A stretch of DNA of 64,000 bases from Maylandia zebra (Eukaryota > Chordata > Actinopteri > Cichliformes > Cichlidae), in contig NC_135188.1 in NCBI RefSeq assembly GCF_041146795.1, positions 945,419 to 1,009,418 of the forward strand, written 5' to 3'. The stretch's first letter is position 1. Each line of letters begins with the position of its first letter. Of this stretch, positions 1 to 13,095 are shown piece after piece. Both the position numbers and the translations under genes were made by a program. Under the pieces are notes generated by a model. It was not told where the DNA came from, ran no database searches, and saw nothing but the letters and a program-made list of their open reading frames with translations.

Positions 1-1217
1 GAAAGCTGTGAGCTGCCTTTCATCGTGTGGACGTGAGCGAGGGACTAAGGGACATTGCGTGTTAGTCAAAAAACAAACGTTTTATGTCATGAAATGCAAC
101 AAATCCATTTCACTGCGATGTGTCAATCAACCCAAACATACTTTCGATGGAGAGGTCGGTCAGACACAAGCAAATCCACTCGTACGCCTCAGAATTCGAT
201 CAGTCGAGCCAGTGAGACGCAAAAACCGGTGCACGCACAACGTTGTCCTCAGTGCCACCACGGCGTGTCTGTCCACGTTAAAGGAAGCCCGCTCTGACTG
301 CAGAGGTCTGTCAGGTCTGTTGTAGCAGCAGGACTGTGCACACTGACAGTAGGACGGGCCTCCTGTAGGTCTCCTCTGAACGGGCCTGCTGGGTTGGCAC
401 CACAAGCATTTCGCAGCATCATGTTAATTAATAGCATTATATTAATAATGCTTTCTCATTCTTTATTCTCACGGGACGGTGATGCATTCAGTGAAACTCT
501 CCTGAGACCTTAAAGGAAAGCATTTACTGCGGTGACAGTGAGCAGGCGAGCTTTTTCTTTTACACTTTTATAGTTAGACTTCTGTTTGCAACAACAGATA
601 TCCTCTCATGGCTAACAAAAGCGAGTTTAGGCACATCCTCATCGGCTTCATCTTTCAGGACTAGACGCTGTCTGTTATTTTTTTATTTTTAATAATACAG
701 TGTACAGGTCTGTGAATTCTAGTTAGCAGAACTGAATGTGTATTTATGTGTTTGTGATGCTATAATGGCAAATGAATTAAAACCAGAACCTGCAAAGAGA
801 TAATGATAAGTAAGATATATAATGTAATATGAAGTAATAGTTAAATTTTTGTAGGTAACATGATGATGATCCAGTTTTAACCTCGCTGAGTCACATCCAG
901 AGATCCAGTCTGGCTGATACACACGATGTAATGTTTGTGTACTGCGGCGTGTTCGGCCTGTTTGAAACACTGCACCACTCTGATGCTGTCTTTTGGTTCG
1001 CTTTGGATGTGTTTGCATTCAGTTTGACAGTTTAGCAGTGGATGGTTTGGACGAGCGGCTGATATGAAGCGCTCTCTGCGATGTGACGTCACATGAACGT
1101 AAACGTTTTTTCTCCCATTGGGATTTTGAGAGCTGCCACTTGAAGACGATGCATTACATCCTGACACTCAGTGAAAGAGAAGACACGAGTGTCGACATGC
1201 AGATGGCATTGTTAGAC

Positions 1218-1379
1218 GGAGCGATACGGGAACAAACGCTTCCTCCATGCTGTCTTTATTTGTCACATGCATAGTTATACAAGTATAACACACAGTGAAA
1301 TGTAACCTGACACGCTCCTCGACATGTGCAAAAATTTGGGGGGGTGTAGAGGAGCGATACGGGAACAAACGCTTCCTCC
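1218..1379 (-). repeat. Short 5'-truncated retroposon with long target-site duplication
   Basis: A perfect 29-base direct repeat (1218-1246 and 1351-1379) brackets about 104 bp. The match continues for a further six bases (TGCTGT) after a one-base indel. The inserted sequence begins with CTTTATTTGTCACATGC and runs through a stretch about cytokine-size irrelevant in coding terms: it has no ORF. Read on the minus strand it ends in ...GCATGTGACAAATAAAG, a 3' tail seen in fish non-LTR retroposons. Orientation is therefore minus and the 5' end is truncated. The family is not assigned. Confidence 0.7.
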
Positions 1380-2456
1380 TGCTGTAATCGTAAACATTAT
1401 GCTGAAAGCAGAGTCGCATTCGTTTAGTCTGACGTCCATCCCGAGCGTCTCCAGTGTAACCATAGCTACGCCTGCTCCGTATAGCGAGGTGGCGTGTTTA
1501 CAGTCGTTTATTGTCTTGTGCCTGGAGCTGCTTTGTTGTGCCGTCTCTGCTTCCTGTTTGCTTAATCTCTGAGTTGTGTGGTTTTAGTTATGGAGGATAT
1601 TACTGATCCTTACGAGTCCTGAGAAAGACGCGAGGATCCGAAGGTTCGCGGCTCGATTGCACAGAGGACAAAGGAAAGCCTCTTCTTGTTTCGCTCAGTC
1701 ATTTTCATAATTAAAACTGAATTTGAGAATTGAAACTGAATCTGCTTTTGATGAATATGTTGCCATTTTCTTCTGTCCATGCAGAGGTCGTAATTATCGA
1801 CAGGTCTTTGCATTTCCACCCGGTAACTAACGATAATGAGGGTTCAGCCAGTGGAACGATGTCCTTCTTATTTTCTTCTCCTGAACAGCAGCCAACTATT
1901 TTTATAGATTAGAAGGCTCCAGTGTCTCTTCTCATGCAGCAAAATGTCTGTTTGGTAGGAATGTAATAGTTGCACGATTATCTTTGTTGCCTGGTGTGGA
2001 AACATGGCCCATCCAATGGATTCGACAGGCCTCTTAATTTAGCAGACACAAATACTTGGAGTGCTTTAGGTCTGGCACAGAGTTACTGCTCGGGCGGGAA
2101 AGGTCGAGGTCCCGACCAGCCCTTAGTTTGTCTGCAGCGTACGTTTCTATTCACAGCCACGGTCAGACTCAACAAGAAGCAGCCCACAATGCATTGCAGT
2201 ATTGCACATGAACATGTATGTCGCATTACCTCAAGCCTGATGTTGTTTTGTGCTCATTGTCTTAGAAAAGCTGCCCTACAGCGTCGTGTTACTGCTGTCG
2301 TACTTGTTATGGTGTTACAGGACATTTTCCTTCAAGAGATGATAAAGAACATTTTTAAGTTTTAGATTTGAATCTTCAATATTTACTTTGCTTCAAGCTA
2401 AGTCCTAGAAGCATGCTGATAATAAACACATCAGCTTAGGCTGAATGTTTCTAAGC

Positions 2457-2903
2457 AAGGGTGTTACGTTCCCCTAGAAGGATCCAGGCGGTGAGGGGGA
2501 AGTAACAAAAAGTGTCCGGGTCAGAAAAAGGAGTCAAGGAGGCAAAAGGGTTAAATTAAATAGTTTTATTAAAGTAGCTCAACTAAAAGAGACGGACAAG
2601 CCGCTATCACCATTTAAGAAAACAAACAAAACTCAGGCGTTGGTCAATAAAGTAAAACGTAAGCCAAAAAGAAAGAGAGCAGCTCACTAGCTGCAAACAC
2701 AACAAACACTCAGCTCACAAGCTGTAACCACACTAACGGCACTCTGGCCCAGAGCTCACCTTTCCCTGGGCTTAAATACTTTTAATTACTGATGTGAGTC
2801 AGCTGTGTAACAGGGAAAGGTAGCACCTCAGGCAGAAGAGGTGGTGGGACACGCCCACACAGGCACCTTCAGGAGGAGGCCCTGCTAGGGCCGTAACAAA
2901 GGG
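2457..2903 (-). mobile_element. Solo LTR of an LTR retrotransposon, with 5-bp target duplication
   Basis: A 437-bp unit (2462-2898) starts TGTTACG and ends CGTAACA, the canonical TG...CA ends of a long terminal repeat, and is flanked on both sides by the direct repeat AAGGG (2457-2461 and 2899-2903). Read on the minus strand it has an LTR-like order: a TATTTAAG box near 2770, an AATAAA signal near 2565-2575, then the end. No internal gag or pol frame lies beside it, so it is a solo LTR left by recombination between two LTRs. Ty3/gypsy-like versus other superfamilies cannot be decided from an LTR alone. Confidence 0.8.
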
Positions 2904-3929
2904 TCCGAACTCTGTTTACAGCCACAGCAAACTGCAAGTAAACGGCTGATGTATTGAAGCAGGCCAAGCTCACTGACTCAGAGAAATATATTCTGTGTTT
3001 GGGGGTTTGAGTAGTGTCGTGTGGCGCTAACTCGCAACAGTAAGTGTACTGTGCCATTCCAACATAATGGTTACTTAATGATTTTCACTACATATTAGAA
3101 TATGCTGTGATTTACAGCCTGTGCTGTTGTGTAACTGTGCTATTAAGTGGTGTAAATGTGGAAACTATGCGCTGCAGAGTGGGGCCGTGGGCTGAGAACA
3201 ATGCATCGTTTGTATACACTTCATGGCTGCATCAGAAACAACATCTGTAGAGCAACCATGCCGCTTATTCTGGATGAGGTCCTGCTGTTTTCACACCCGA
3301 GCAGATTAGAAACATAAATCCAAAGAAGCCTTTTAAGCATATACTGAGCAGACGTGCACTTGGTTTACAGCGAGCTTTCTGTACATTTTTCCATGGAGCC
3401 ACAACGTGCTGACATAGCAGGAGATTTCCTTTCATGTCGCTTTCCTGGATGACCAGAAACTTGTAAAATAAAACAGATTTTTTAAAGGCCATACAGTGTA
3501 GTTAGTGTTTTTGTTAATTATAGGTGTCAAGCCCTAAGATTATCTCACTGGTTCATGGTGAATGTTTGTGAGAGTGTAGTGTTCCTTGGCACAGCTGAAA
3601 TCACTCATAAGCTGTGTCTGTAATTAACTGACTTTCTTACTTTAACCGTGACTCACGTGCAATGGAGCCCATCAACATTTTGGATGTCGGTCAACAGTGT
3701 GGAACTACGCACGACCGTCTTTTACTACTTTGCTACTTCTTCTCATTTGGACCAGATCAATATATTAGCTAAAAGATGGAGATAGCCTGTCTGTAAGCCA
3801 CTCTTCATGTTGAAGCACTTTAGCATCATAACTCTCACAGCTTGTTTTTCTCCAGACAGAAGTGACAAAATGTAAAGAATTACAGTTATCAGCTGCTCGC
3901 CAGTGTTGTGGCGATACAATCTCAACGAT

Positions 3930-4245
3930 CTTCACTCGCTGTGTTTATGCGCCACATTGCCTTCAATACTTAATTATTAAACTCTGTCTTCCACAGTGTG
4001 TAATTTGTCCCGTGTCCCTCCCGTCACCACAGATTTCTGGATGTACTGTACTGTCAGCTGGTTCTGCCGGAGGTTTCTTCCTGTTAAAAGGGAGTTTTTC
4101 CTTCCCACTGTCGCCAAATGCTTGCTTATGGGGGGATCATCTGTATTATCACATAGTGTGTACCTTACAATATAAAGCACCTTGAGGCAACCATTGTTGA
4201 GATTTGGTGCTATATACTGTATATATATTTAAAAAACTGAATTAA
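3930..4245 (-). repeat. Dispersed fish repeat, copy A
   Basis: The stretch GGAGTTTTTCCTTCCCACTG, preceded by GGAGGTTTCTTCCTGTTAAAA, is the reverse complement of the core of copies B (5755-6245), C (18546-18760) and D (57276-57820). The part near 4165-4215 (TATAAAGCACCTTGAGGCAA...) matches the other end of the same family, where the copies read ...CTCAATGTGCTTTATACTG. There is no coding frame. This is a very common percomorph interspersed repeat; I do not assign a class. Confidence 0.6.
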
Positions 4246-5754
4246 GATGCATTAAGATGTTTTTTGAGGTGTTTTTTTATAGGATATAATATAATAAAAA
4301 TACTTGGAATCATTTAGTAATGGTGTAATATCGCATGAAGTAGGGGAAAAAATAAATTCTTCCTAAAATTAGCGTCCGCCTCAAAAAGGCTGGCATACGT
4401 CTGGCGATATTAACGAAACCCACACAGAAACTCACCTTGTGGGTTGGTTACTAAGCAGCAGTGGGGATACAAACAGACCCAATGACAGGGCTACTTCTCT
4501 TTGGGTCAGTGGTTTATAGCATCTCTTCATCCAAGAGGAATTTTTACATGGTTTGGGCAGAAAGCTGAACCTTTGAAACTGTGTCACTCTGACGAAATGA
4601 GTGGTTAGTTCCCCCAGAGAGTCTGTACCATGGACTCGTATTAGGCCCAGCGACTTTCTATACAGTGCAGCCATTGTGCAGAAATGTCTTCATGACATCA
4701 TGTGGATGTTGGACAGTAAACAACTCTCCTTTTGTTTGCTATAGTCTGTGGGGAAAACGCTGCTCTGGGCTAAAAACGTGAATTTAAGTTTTGCAGCAAT
4801 GACGACTTCATTTGTTCATCACGATGGAGCTGGCACTAGATTCAGACAGCAGGCCGGCTTTATCCTTAAATAAGAGCACATTAATACCTTCTTAGAAGAT
4901 GCTCCATGTATAAAGCAGCCTCTTCATCCTGTCTGCCTCCTCACTCAAACTCCAGTGTGGGCCTCCACTCGGTGGCTCTGTCACAGCCAACAATCACAAC
5001 CCCTCTTGTCCTCTTACTTGCCGTTGGCGGTGTGGTTTTCAGCAGCATGCAGACGTGTCATACATACAGTGCAGTCTGGGTCATTCATGTTTCCATGGCT
5101 TTACAGTACAGCCTGGCTGTGGTTGATGGCACAGGCGGTGAGGTTTCGGTGCACCGACAGCGAGTGGGAGGCTTCCCACCGGGCTGCACGTGTGGCGTGA
5201 AGGGCAAGCTCTGTAATGGCCTCAGACGCTGCACTGCTGCCAGGTCAGAGTGAGCTCATCTGAATCCGTGGTTCCAAATGTTTGGATGGGATTGTTCCCA
5301 GTTCCCACCAAACACATGAAGGAAATTATACAAACTTTTTTTCCGCTTTTGTTCAGTATGTGTCAGCAGGTATGACAACAAAACAAATGAAGCTGTTTAT
5401 AGCTGGCTATAAAAGCCATGACATCATGAGGAGTACTCCCCATTGGATGTAGGAATGAATGAACTGGATCGTCCAGCAGCCAGTAGACAGTTTTCCTCAC
5501 ACGATAACAACTTCAGGGTCTCGTTAAGGAACTGTGGCTTAGATCTATAAATATTTCACTGAGTGAACACCATAACAACAAATTTACTGAAGTATACGTG
5601 ATATTGATGACATCAGCCTGCATTCTTGCTCATTAACACACCAGACACACCTCCTGACTGGCTCTGGTGTCTCCTGTAAAGGTGATCTGGTAGTAGATCA
5701 GTTCAACTCCTCTGTTATTGGGGTATCACCAGTTCAAGCACACATTTGGCCTCA

Positions 5755-6245
5755 ATGCAGTTTATACTGTATAAAGTTTATAAGGTATAAACCTTACAGT
5801 TTATACTGTAAGGTGATGACCCTACAATATTAGAGGGAAAACCTCAACAATCTAATGATCACGATGAACAAGGACTGGGTGACAGTGGGAAGGAAAAGCT
5901 TCATTTTAACAGGAGAACCAGGATAAGTGCGGGGCAGCCACCTGCCTGTTGGAGGATGAGGATGGTGTATAAACAAAGAGCCTGTAGGAGAATAACAGGG
6001 AAAGTTCTGGATCAGCTGATCCAGACGGTGAGCTTTATCTAAAAAAGCAGAGAGTGTCTGTGTCCTGAATCCAAACTGGGAGCTGGTTTTACAGGACACG
6101 GGCCTGGAAGCCTCTGCCTCCCATTCTACTTTTGCAAAGTGCTCTACTGGGATATTGGGAATATGATGGGATGAATTTCTTAAGGTAGGCTGATGGAGCC
6201 TGGTTATTCAAGGCCTTTGTATGTGAGGATTTTTAAGTGAAGCTA
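5755..6245 (+). repeat. Dispersed fish repeat, copy B (long, degraded)
   Basis: It starts around CTCAATGCAGTTTATACTGT, contains GACAGTGGGAAGGAAAAG near 5881, and continues with TGAATCCAAACTGGGAGCTGG, CCCATTCTACTTTT and GCTCTACTGGGATAT. The same order of blocks occurs in copy D (57.3-57.8 kb), so the family is at least about 500 bp long. A small internal duplication of the TTTATACTGTA block lies near 5760-5815. Non-coding. Confidence 0.55.
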
Positions 6246-8459
6246 AATTTGTCCTGTGTTTAAGTGTTAAGTAGACCTTCACTGACTTTTGTCATGTCAG
6301 AGCAGGGCAGGGGGATGTTTCTTGTCTTAGGTGTGCTTTATCAGTCCCACCTCTTACAGCTGTCATGGCTTGCTTTCAAACATCTGTGGTTATCCTGCAG
6401 GCCTAGGAAACACGTCGGGGGGGTTATTACCTACGGCACCAAAGGGTTTTTCCAGCACTCGGAGCATGTGGGTGGATTCCTCAGTGAAAGTTGAGACACA
6501 TACTCGTCACCCCCGCTTTGTAATTTAGGCATTGTGCTTTGGGACAAACACACATGTTGTAAGTGTGTTACTATGTTTTCAGCTGCTAACACAAGCATTC
6601 CTGTGCAGCGCCTCCTCGGGCTACATCACCCAGTGTGCGTTTCCACTGACGGTGAAGAATGTGAGCCTTTTATGATGGATTACTTTTTTCCTTCTTCTTG
6701 CCTGTTTCCATCTATTAGTCTTCCTCACAATACTGCACATGATGAAGATCACAGCGTTGACACTGAAGCCAATGAAACCCAAACAAACGTCTCTGGAATA
6801 TCGTGTCTGTGGATCGCAGCTACTGAAGTTAATGGAAAGAGCAGTCGTGGCCGGAGGCTGTGTCACATCTCTGTCCTGGGTGGATGCAGACAAGAAAATG
6901 GGAGAAAAAAAGGCAACATTGGAGCTGATTTCTTTCTCAGGAGCTCAACAAGAGCCAGCTGTGAATGGAGAGGAAATGAGATCAGCCTCTTCTTAGGAAG
7001 TCATATTTCTGGATCTGCCCCCACATACATCAGCAGTAATGATGATGCATTTCTTTCCCGTGTTTGTGTAGAAGGTAGCGTAGGAAAAGCACCTCATGTT
7101 GGCGACACTCAAACTTTTCCACACAGCTAGCTTTGAGAGGTCTGGTGGTATGTTTCCTCTCCAGATTGTGGGGGATTTCCTCTCACCCCCCCGGGGACAT
7201 CCTGTTATCTGAGCTGTGACTCATTGGAAAGGCCTCATTTCAGTGACTGGACTTTTTCTTCCCCCTAGATTAGTGTAGTTGATTGATTCGAGGGCAGTTT
7301 TTCTTATCTTAAACTTCACGTTACGCGGCCTCGCTCTAGGTGTGAATGCCGGTTCATGCAAGGGTAAGACAAGGCAACCGATCCATCATTGCCTCGTATC
7401 GCTCGAGCAGCTGTGTGTGGGATGACTTTGGTCTGGCCAAGAGTAAACACATTCTTGTGCAGAAGGGAAATTCAAATAACAGCTCCAAAATTTACTTTTT
7501 GGTTGTGGAAAATACGATTTTAAGGAATTTGGACGAAGTCGCTGTTCACCTACTTGGACAACAAAAATAGTTTTCAGTCTCGTTTTGAGGTTATTGACTG
7601 ATTGGTGTGAACGTCAGCGCAGCTCTGACACTGTCGTCACATCTTTAAGTCCTGCAATACGTCCAGCATTGTGGCTTTAAAATTCCTGAATGGACTGAGA
7701 TGGGACGAGGATTTGTCCTTCAGATGCTACTTCTTTGTGTCCTTTAGTTTATATTTCAGTCGTCCAAATGGGATTGACGGTTTAATGGGGCCTCGGCAGA
7801 TCCCGCTCCGCTATAAAAGTCTGACCTCAGAAGTCTTTTTGCCCTCGGCTCCTATAATTAAGCACCATGAAAACAGATTGATGCTTAATGTGTCACATAA
7901 GTTTTCTCTTTGTGCTGTTAGAGAAAGTAGAGCAATGTAGGCCAGCGGTGCCCAGCTGTGTCTCTTTTTGTTGCTCCCCCCCTCCCCGTGGACTCTTATT
8001 TATGTTACTCTTGTAAAGTCAGACCCCAAATATGCTTTTTTAGCGCTGACACTAACAACAAAAAGATCCTGACGAGTTTTTAAGACTCACTGTTTTTATT
8101 TTCTAAGCCATCATCCAAAGGCTGAGACCGATAATATGTTTGAGCCAGACACAAACATGTGGATGCTTCAGCTGTCTGCACACAACATCCACATGTTTGC
8201 CTCTTTCTTGTCTGAAAAACCAAATCTCAGGTTCATGATTAATCTGGAGTTCCTGGAAGTCTTGGCTCAGACTCTGAGTCTTGTCCAAGTTTAGCCTCAG
8301 ACATTTTCCACTCTTCATTTCCTCCTTTGCAAGAACTTGGAGCAGCGATCGCATGTAGTGTGTCTGCGTCTGAAGAATGATCTTCAGGATCAATATACAA
8401 AACAGTCTTATGTCATGTTATGTCTTATGTCGCACATGTGCGTGCGCCCCAGGGTGGCT

Positions 8460-8572
8460 GTGGCTACAATGTAGCTGCCATCACCAGTGTGTGAATGTGT
8501 GTGTGAATGGGTGGATGACTGGATGTGTAAAGCGCTATACAAATACAGGCCATTTACCATTTACCATGTTTG
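8460..8572 (+). repeat. 3' tail of a fish retroposon
   Basis: The sequence GTGAATGGGTGGATGACTGG followed by ATGTGTAAAGCGCTATACAA and then CCATTTACCATTTACC is a widespread teleost retroposon 3' end with a short tandem tail. No coding remnant is visible upstream, so this is a 5'-truncated copy. The family name is not recoverable from this fragment. Confidence 0.55.
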
Positions 8573-11500
8573 ACCTTTGACCTTTTATCTGTAGGTACTG
8601 CATTCTCAGAGGTCTTCACAGCTACAAATCTTTGGCTACAATCTGAAACAGACCAATGAAACGTAAGACGTCTCAGCTCCAGCCAGGCCCCAGAAAGCTG
8701 GACAGTACATCTTAGTTTTCTCTGAGATGTTAACTTTGACAGTGCTTTTATCAATTATGTAATTTCAGCCTAAAAACTTTCCCCAAACCAAACTCCTCCA
8801 ACAGGAGGATATTCAGTTTAGTTATTTTGGTGTTCAGCAGCAAAGCCCTCCTGCACTTTGGCTCCTCCAATCCTGCGTGCTGCACACGACCAGTTTATTT
8901 AATGTTGTTTTGAAAGTTTCGCTGGCACAAACACCCGCTGGACAATCTGTTTATTGTCCCAAAAGTCTGTCAGCTTTGGTCGCCAAATGTTTTGTCGGGA
9001 ATTTCCCTTCGTCCTGGATTTCTCTGGCTCGTTTGTGAATGGTATTATGAGTTACGAGTATTTCTGGGCCTTTTGAAAAGTTTTCAGATGTTGAACACAT
9101 TACTTGATAATTCTGTGAACTGGAGCGACGTGTATGTGAAACAAAGGGAGTCGTGAAGGGTTCTGCTGCCCGCTCTGCCATTGATGACCTAGATTTTTCA
9201 GAGAACAGAAGCAGACCTCTTGTAATGAACAGATGTGTGTTTATCTTTGCCAAACCACTTCCTCACAGTTTATTAATAGGGCAGAGTCCCAGACCTGGAG
9301 CTGAGACGTCACCTCTGCATTTGCAGCTCACGCCCGACAAACATCTCAAAATATTCTCCGGGGTTTTATTGTAGCTGAGGACCAGAAGCTGCTCTTTGAA
9401 ATGTTTATGACAGCTGGCAGAGTCGTCGCCCTGAAAATAAGTTTGAAGTCGAGCAGTGTCAGAGCTGCCAGACTAACAGAGTACACACACGAGGCCACCT
9501 GTGCCCCTCCCACCCAAGGGTCAGCGCTTATGGTAATTTAACCTCCTCGCTCTGTTACTGAGCAGCCTGTAAGCTCTCAGTCCCTGTCGGGAAGCTGGAG
9601 CACTCACGGGTGTAGTGCAGATGCACAGGATCATCCACGAGCAGAGGATGCTCAAATAAACCTCTGCTGAGGTGTAGACATGCAAGGCTGCACACAAACA
9701 CATGCGGGACATGCTCTGTGGCACTAAATCAACACTTTTATCTCACTCTGCCTACACACATCTCCTGACCCGATACTCTAGAGTAACCTCTGCAGATGTT
9801 TCGGTTGCATTGCCTGATACTGCAGCACTGCAGCAGGACCAGCGCAGACTCGGGGGTGCTGATGGAAATCTCGATGTGCTTCATGACGGCTGATACTGAG
9901 GCTTCAGCTGCCGTCAGTCACTATCACGAGCGACACTTAGAGACACATACAGAAACATTTACCAAAAGGACGGGCCTGTGGTCGATCCTGGATGTATTTA
10001 AAGAGCAAAGCAGCAACAGTTCAAAGGCTGCAGCTCTGGGTTCATAATGTTGCTGCAGAGGCTCTGTGGCTGTGGGCTTTATGGGGCCCAGAGGCCACAA
10101 ACACCAGAGTTTTAGCCACTTTGTCCTTGTTTGATTTGTGTTGTCATCAGAGGGCGGGGCATTCCTGGTGGTTTCCTGGTAACGTCCACGAGCTCCACCC
10201 TTCAAACGCGGTTGTCGTGGTGTCATTTATCTTTGCTGTGGTGACAGTCATGAAATATGAACACGAGTCGGATGGATTTGAATGTTTGTGCTTAATAACT
10301 CTGTTGGCCTTTTTCTCTTTTGGTTGCTTTTTTCCTTTTCAGTGTTTCGTGTAGTCCTGCAGGTGTTTAATCAGGAAGCAGAGTTTGAGGCGCTGTGAGG
10401 CTTTCAGTGTTTGTGGCCACGTAGGATTTGTTACAACCAGTGGCAAACAGTTGAGGACCATCGGCAGACTGCTCCGTGGGGGGTCTCTGACCCACTCGCT
10501 GTCCACCGTCACCTACCTCGCTGTGGAGACGTATTATTCTGAGGGTTACAGGGGCTCAGCTTTTTTTCAGTACTCATGGAGACACAGACACACTTCATAT
10601 TTCTTTAATTTTGCTGTGGAATAAATACCAAACGTGCTCTCACTCAAACTTGGGGGGCAGGTTAATGGAAATGCAGAGCGGAGGCATGCGAGCGCTGCCC
10701 TTCTAACAACGAACAGAGGACCTGAAGTCGAAACAGGTTTCTGTAGTGAGGCAGGGAAATCCTGTAATCATATTTAAGGCCTGAAGGAGGAAATGCACGC
10801 CGCAGGTCTGGATTCATGATTGTAAGATAGGAGCAGTAAAGTTTTCTAGATCATTTCATCTCTGTAACTGTGACATAAATATTCAGCCGCCTCACGGTTA
10901 ACTTGTCTTTCTTTGTCCTTCACGCTTCCCAAAAACCACAAACAAGATTCCACTGTGCAGTTTAGGAGCACTGACCTTTTAAAAACATCCTTTCTCCACG
11001 GCAGCACTATCACATCTCACCCTTTGTAACACTTTTTGAGCCTGTCAACACTTTTGATGACGTTTTACATCAAGATTTGCTTTAGAAATGCAAAAGGAAA
11101 TAAATAGTCCTTATCTAGGTTTCAACAGTGGAGATCAAAGTTAGCCGACTACCTGTTGATTTGATGACAGAGAGCATCACAAATACTACAGTAAAAGATG
11201 CTACGATTGGTCCACAGTAAGATGAGGAATTAGGTGCACAGACTAGAGTCGAGTACTTGACAGTTTGTGCTGCGGTAACTTTACAGCCGGGCCTCAGCTG
11301 TAAATTGCATTTGGCCGAGCAGAGAACCTGTAAAGATGTTCTGCTTCCAGCTGATTTTAAACTGAAACTCTGAACATGAGCAGCTTCAGGTTATGTATTC
11401 AGCATAAGGTGATTCAGCCAAGCAAAGGCTCACTAACCCATTAGTCTTGTCTCATAAAACAACTGGTGGTGAATGAAGACATGTTGTCCTATTGTTTCTG

Positions 11501-13027
11501 TTACCCATCATCTGTTCCTCCTGACTGTTGGACACGGACTTTGAGTCAATAAAATCCAGAGATTTCATATTAAATTGACTCTTAAGCTAAAGATAATTCA
11601 ATAAATATGGATTTTTAGGTTATGTTGTATTTATGTTGTAATTATAAATGTCACTAACCAGTGAAGCTGGTTTGGATCTGAATCGACACCTGATATTCTC
11701 TTTATTGGACAGTTTCCCCCCACTATGCTCCATGCTTCCTCCATGACTACCTGAGAATGCAAAGCATGCAACGTGTCACCTCTGGGTCATCAGCCCGACA
11801 CCTCCGCGACCCCTGACCTCAGACCTGTCCAGCTCCTCGCAGCCAGGCCCATCAAATAACAGGGCCGGTAGGGGGCGAATGCCTCTGCAGAGGATGTGAC
11901 CACAAACAGGAAGAGGGAGACAGGCACAGACCTGCTTGGTGAGACTTTTTTCCTTCTTTTTACGGTGACTGCAGCACAAACCTCTGAATTCCACTGCTGT
12001 GGAAAGATGCACGGACACAAACAAAGCCTCAGGTCTGACAGGTTCCCATTAAAATGTCTCATAACCATTATCATGTGATTTTACGTGTGTGTGTGTGTGT
12101 GTGCATGCACTGGCAGGCTTGAGCTGGATTCCAGTCCCCATGCTGGGTGTCAGGAATGTTACATTTGTGTAATGTGACAGCATCAGCAGTCGTGCTGTGT
12201 GTGAGTGCAGAGCAGCATTGCTCTGTATCTGCCTCATAACTGCTTCCACTAAAAAATGTTCATTTCCAGAAATCACAGTAAAATATTTTGGTTTCACCGT
12301 GGACGGACTGGATTCCTTCTCTTCATTTTCTTTTCTAGGCAAGGATAAATTTAGAAAACACGTGTGAAGGTATCCGACCAATGAAATCACAGCCCTTTGA
12401 ACTGACTTGTTAATGCAGCGCAGAGGTCTGCTCAGCTGTACCCTCAGTTTGACATCACATGTTTTCACCCTTTTCATGGGAGCGGGAGTTCCTCTCCACA
12501 TGTCCCAACACATCCTGAACGTGCGTTTGTGTCCACACTCCGCTGCAGTCCCCAGCAAATGTGTGCAAAGAGCCACGCTCAGCCCACAAAGGCTGGGGGG
12601 GGGGGGGGGGGCATTCAAACAGCCCCCAAGAGGGAAGTGGCGACATGCGGAGAAAACGTCTCGTCCCAGTGCTTCCACTGAGGATTCATGTGCTTTTCTT
12701 TGCATCATCCCATTATGTGCAGAATGTATTTGGGCTGTTAAAAACGTGCTCATGAATCAGAGTTATTGTCGCTGTCATGTGCAAGCAGGCTGTGCTGAAA
12801 TCTCGCAGCGGGAGGACATAAAAGCGCGTCTGGTTTGGTTTCAGCTACATCGAGAATTTCTTCTACGTCTAATAATTGTTCCAGTCTGAGTGGATGATGC
12901 AGCTAATTTATCCTGAGCTTTTCATTCCTGAACAGCTGCTAATCGAAATTCACTCCTATGTTCATATTAGCTGACACAGATGTGGCTTGATTTATTTATT
13001 TGTTCACTTCTGTAGTTCCCCAGAGTG

Positions 13028-13095
13028 TCTGCGTAGTGTGGCAGTTTGCACACTTGGCTAACACGCCAAAGATTCCTGGTTGGATTCCCCGGAGA
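13028..13095 (+). repeat. Possible degraded tRNA-derived SINE head
   Basis: GTGTGGCAGTTTGCACACTT, followed about 30 bases later by TTCCTGGTTGGATTCCCC, resembles the A box and B box of a tRNA-derived SINE. The B box deviates from GGTTCGANTCC and no clear tail follows. It cannot fold as a functional tRNA. Weak call. Confidence 0.35.

Noticed and set aside
1970-2365. 131-aa plus-strand frame
   Set aside because: No recognisable similarity and ordinary intronic composition.
6534-7130. 198-aa plus-strand frame
   Set aside because: No domain, mixed composition and no neighbouring exon signals that would extend it; an overlapping frame is equally open.
12049-12889. Long overlapping frames on both strands (234 aa minus, 160 aa plus)
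   Set aside because: Both run through a poly-G/poly-C run and a GT microsatellite, have no recognisable domain, and lie within the inferred p3h2 intron; they look like chance open frames.
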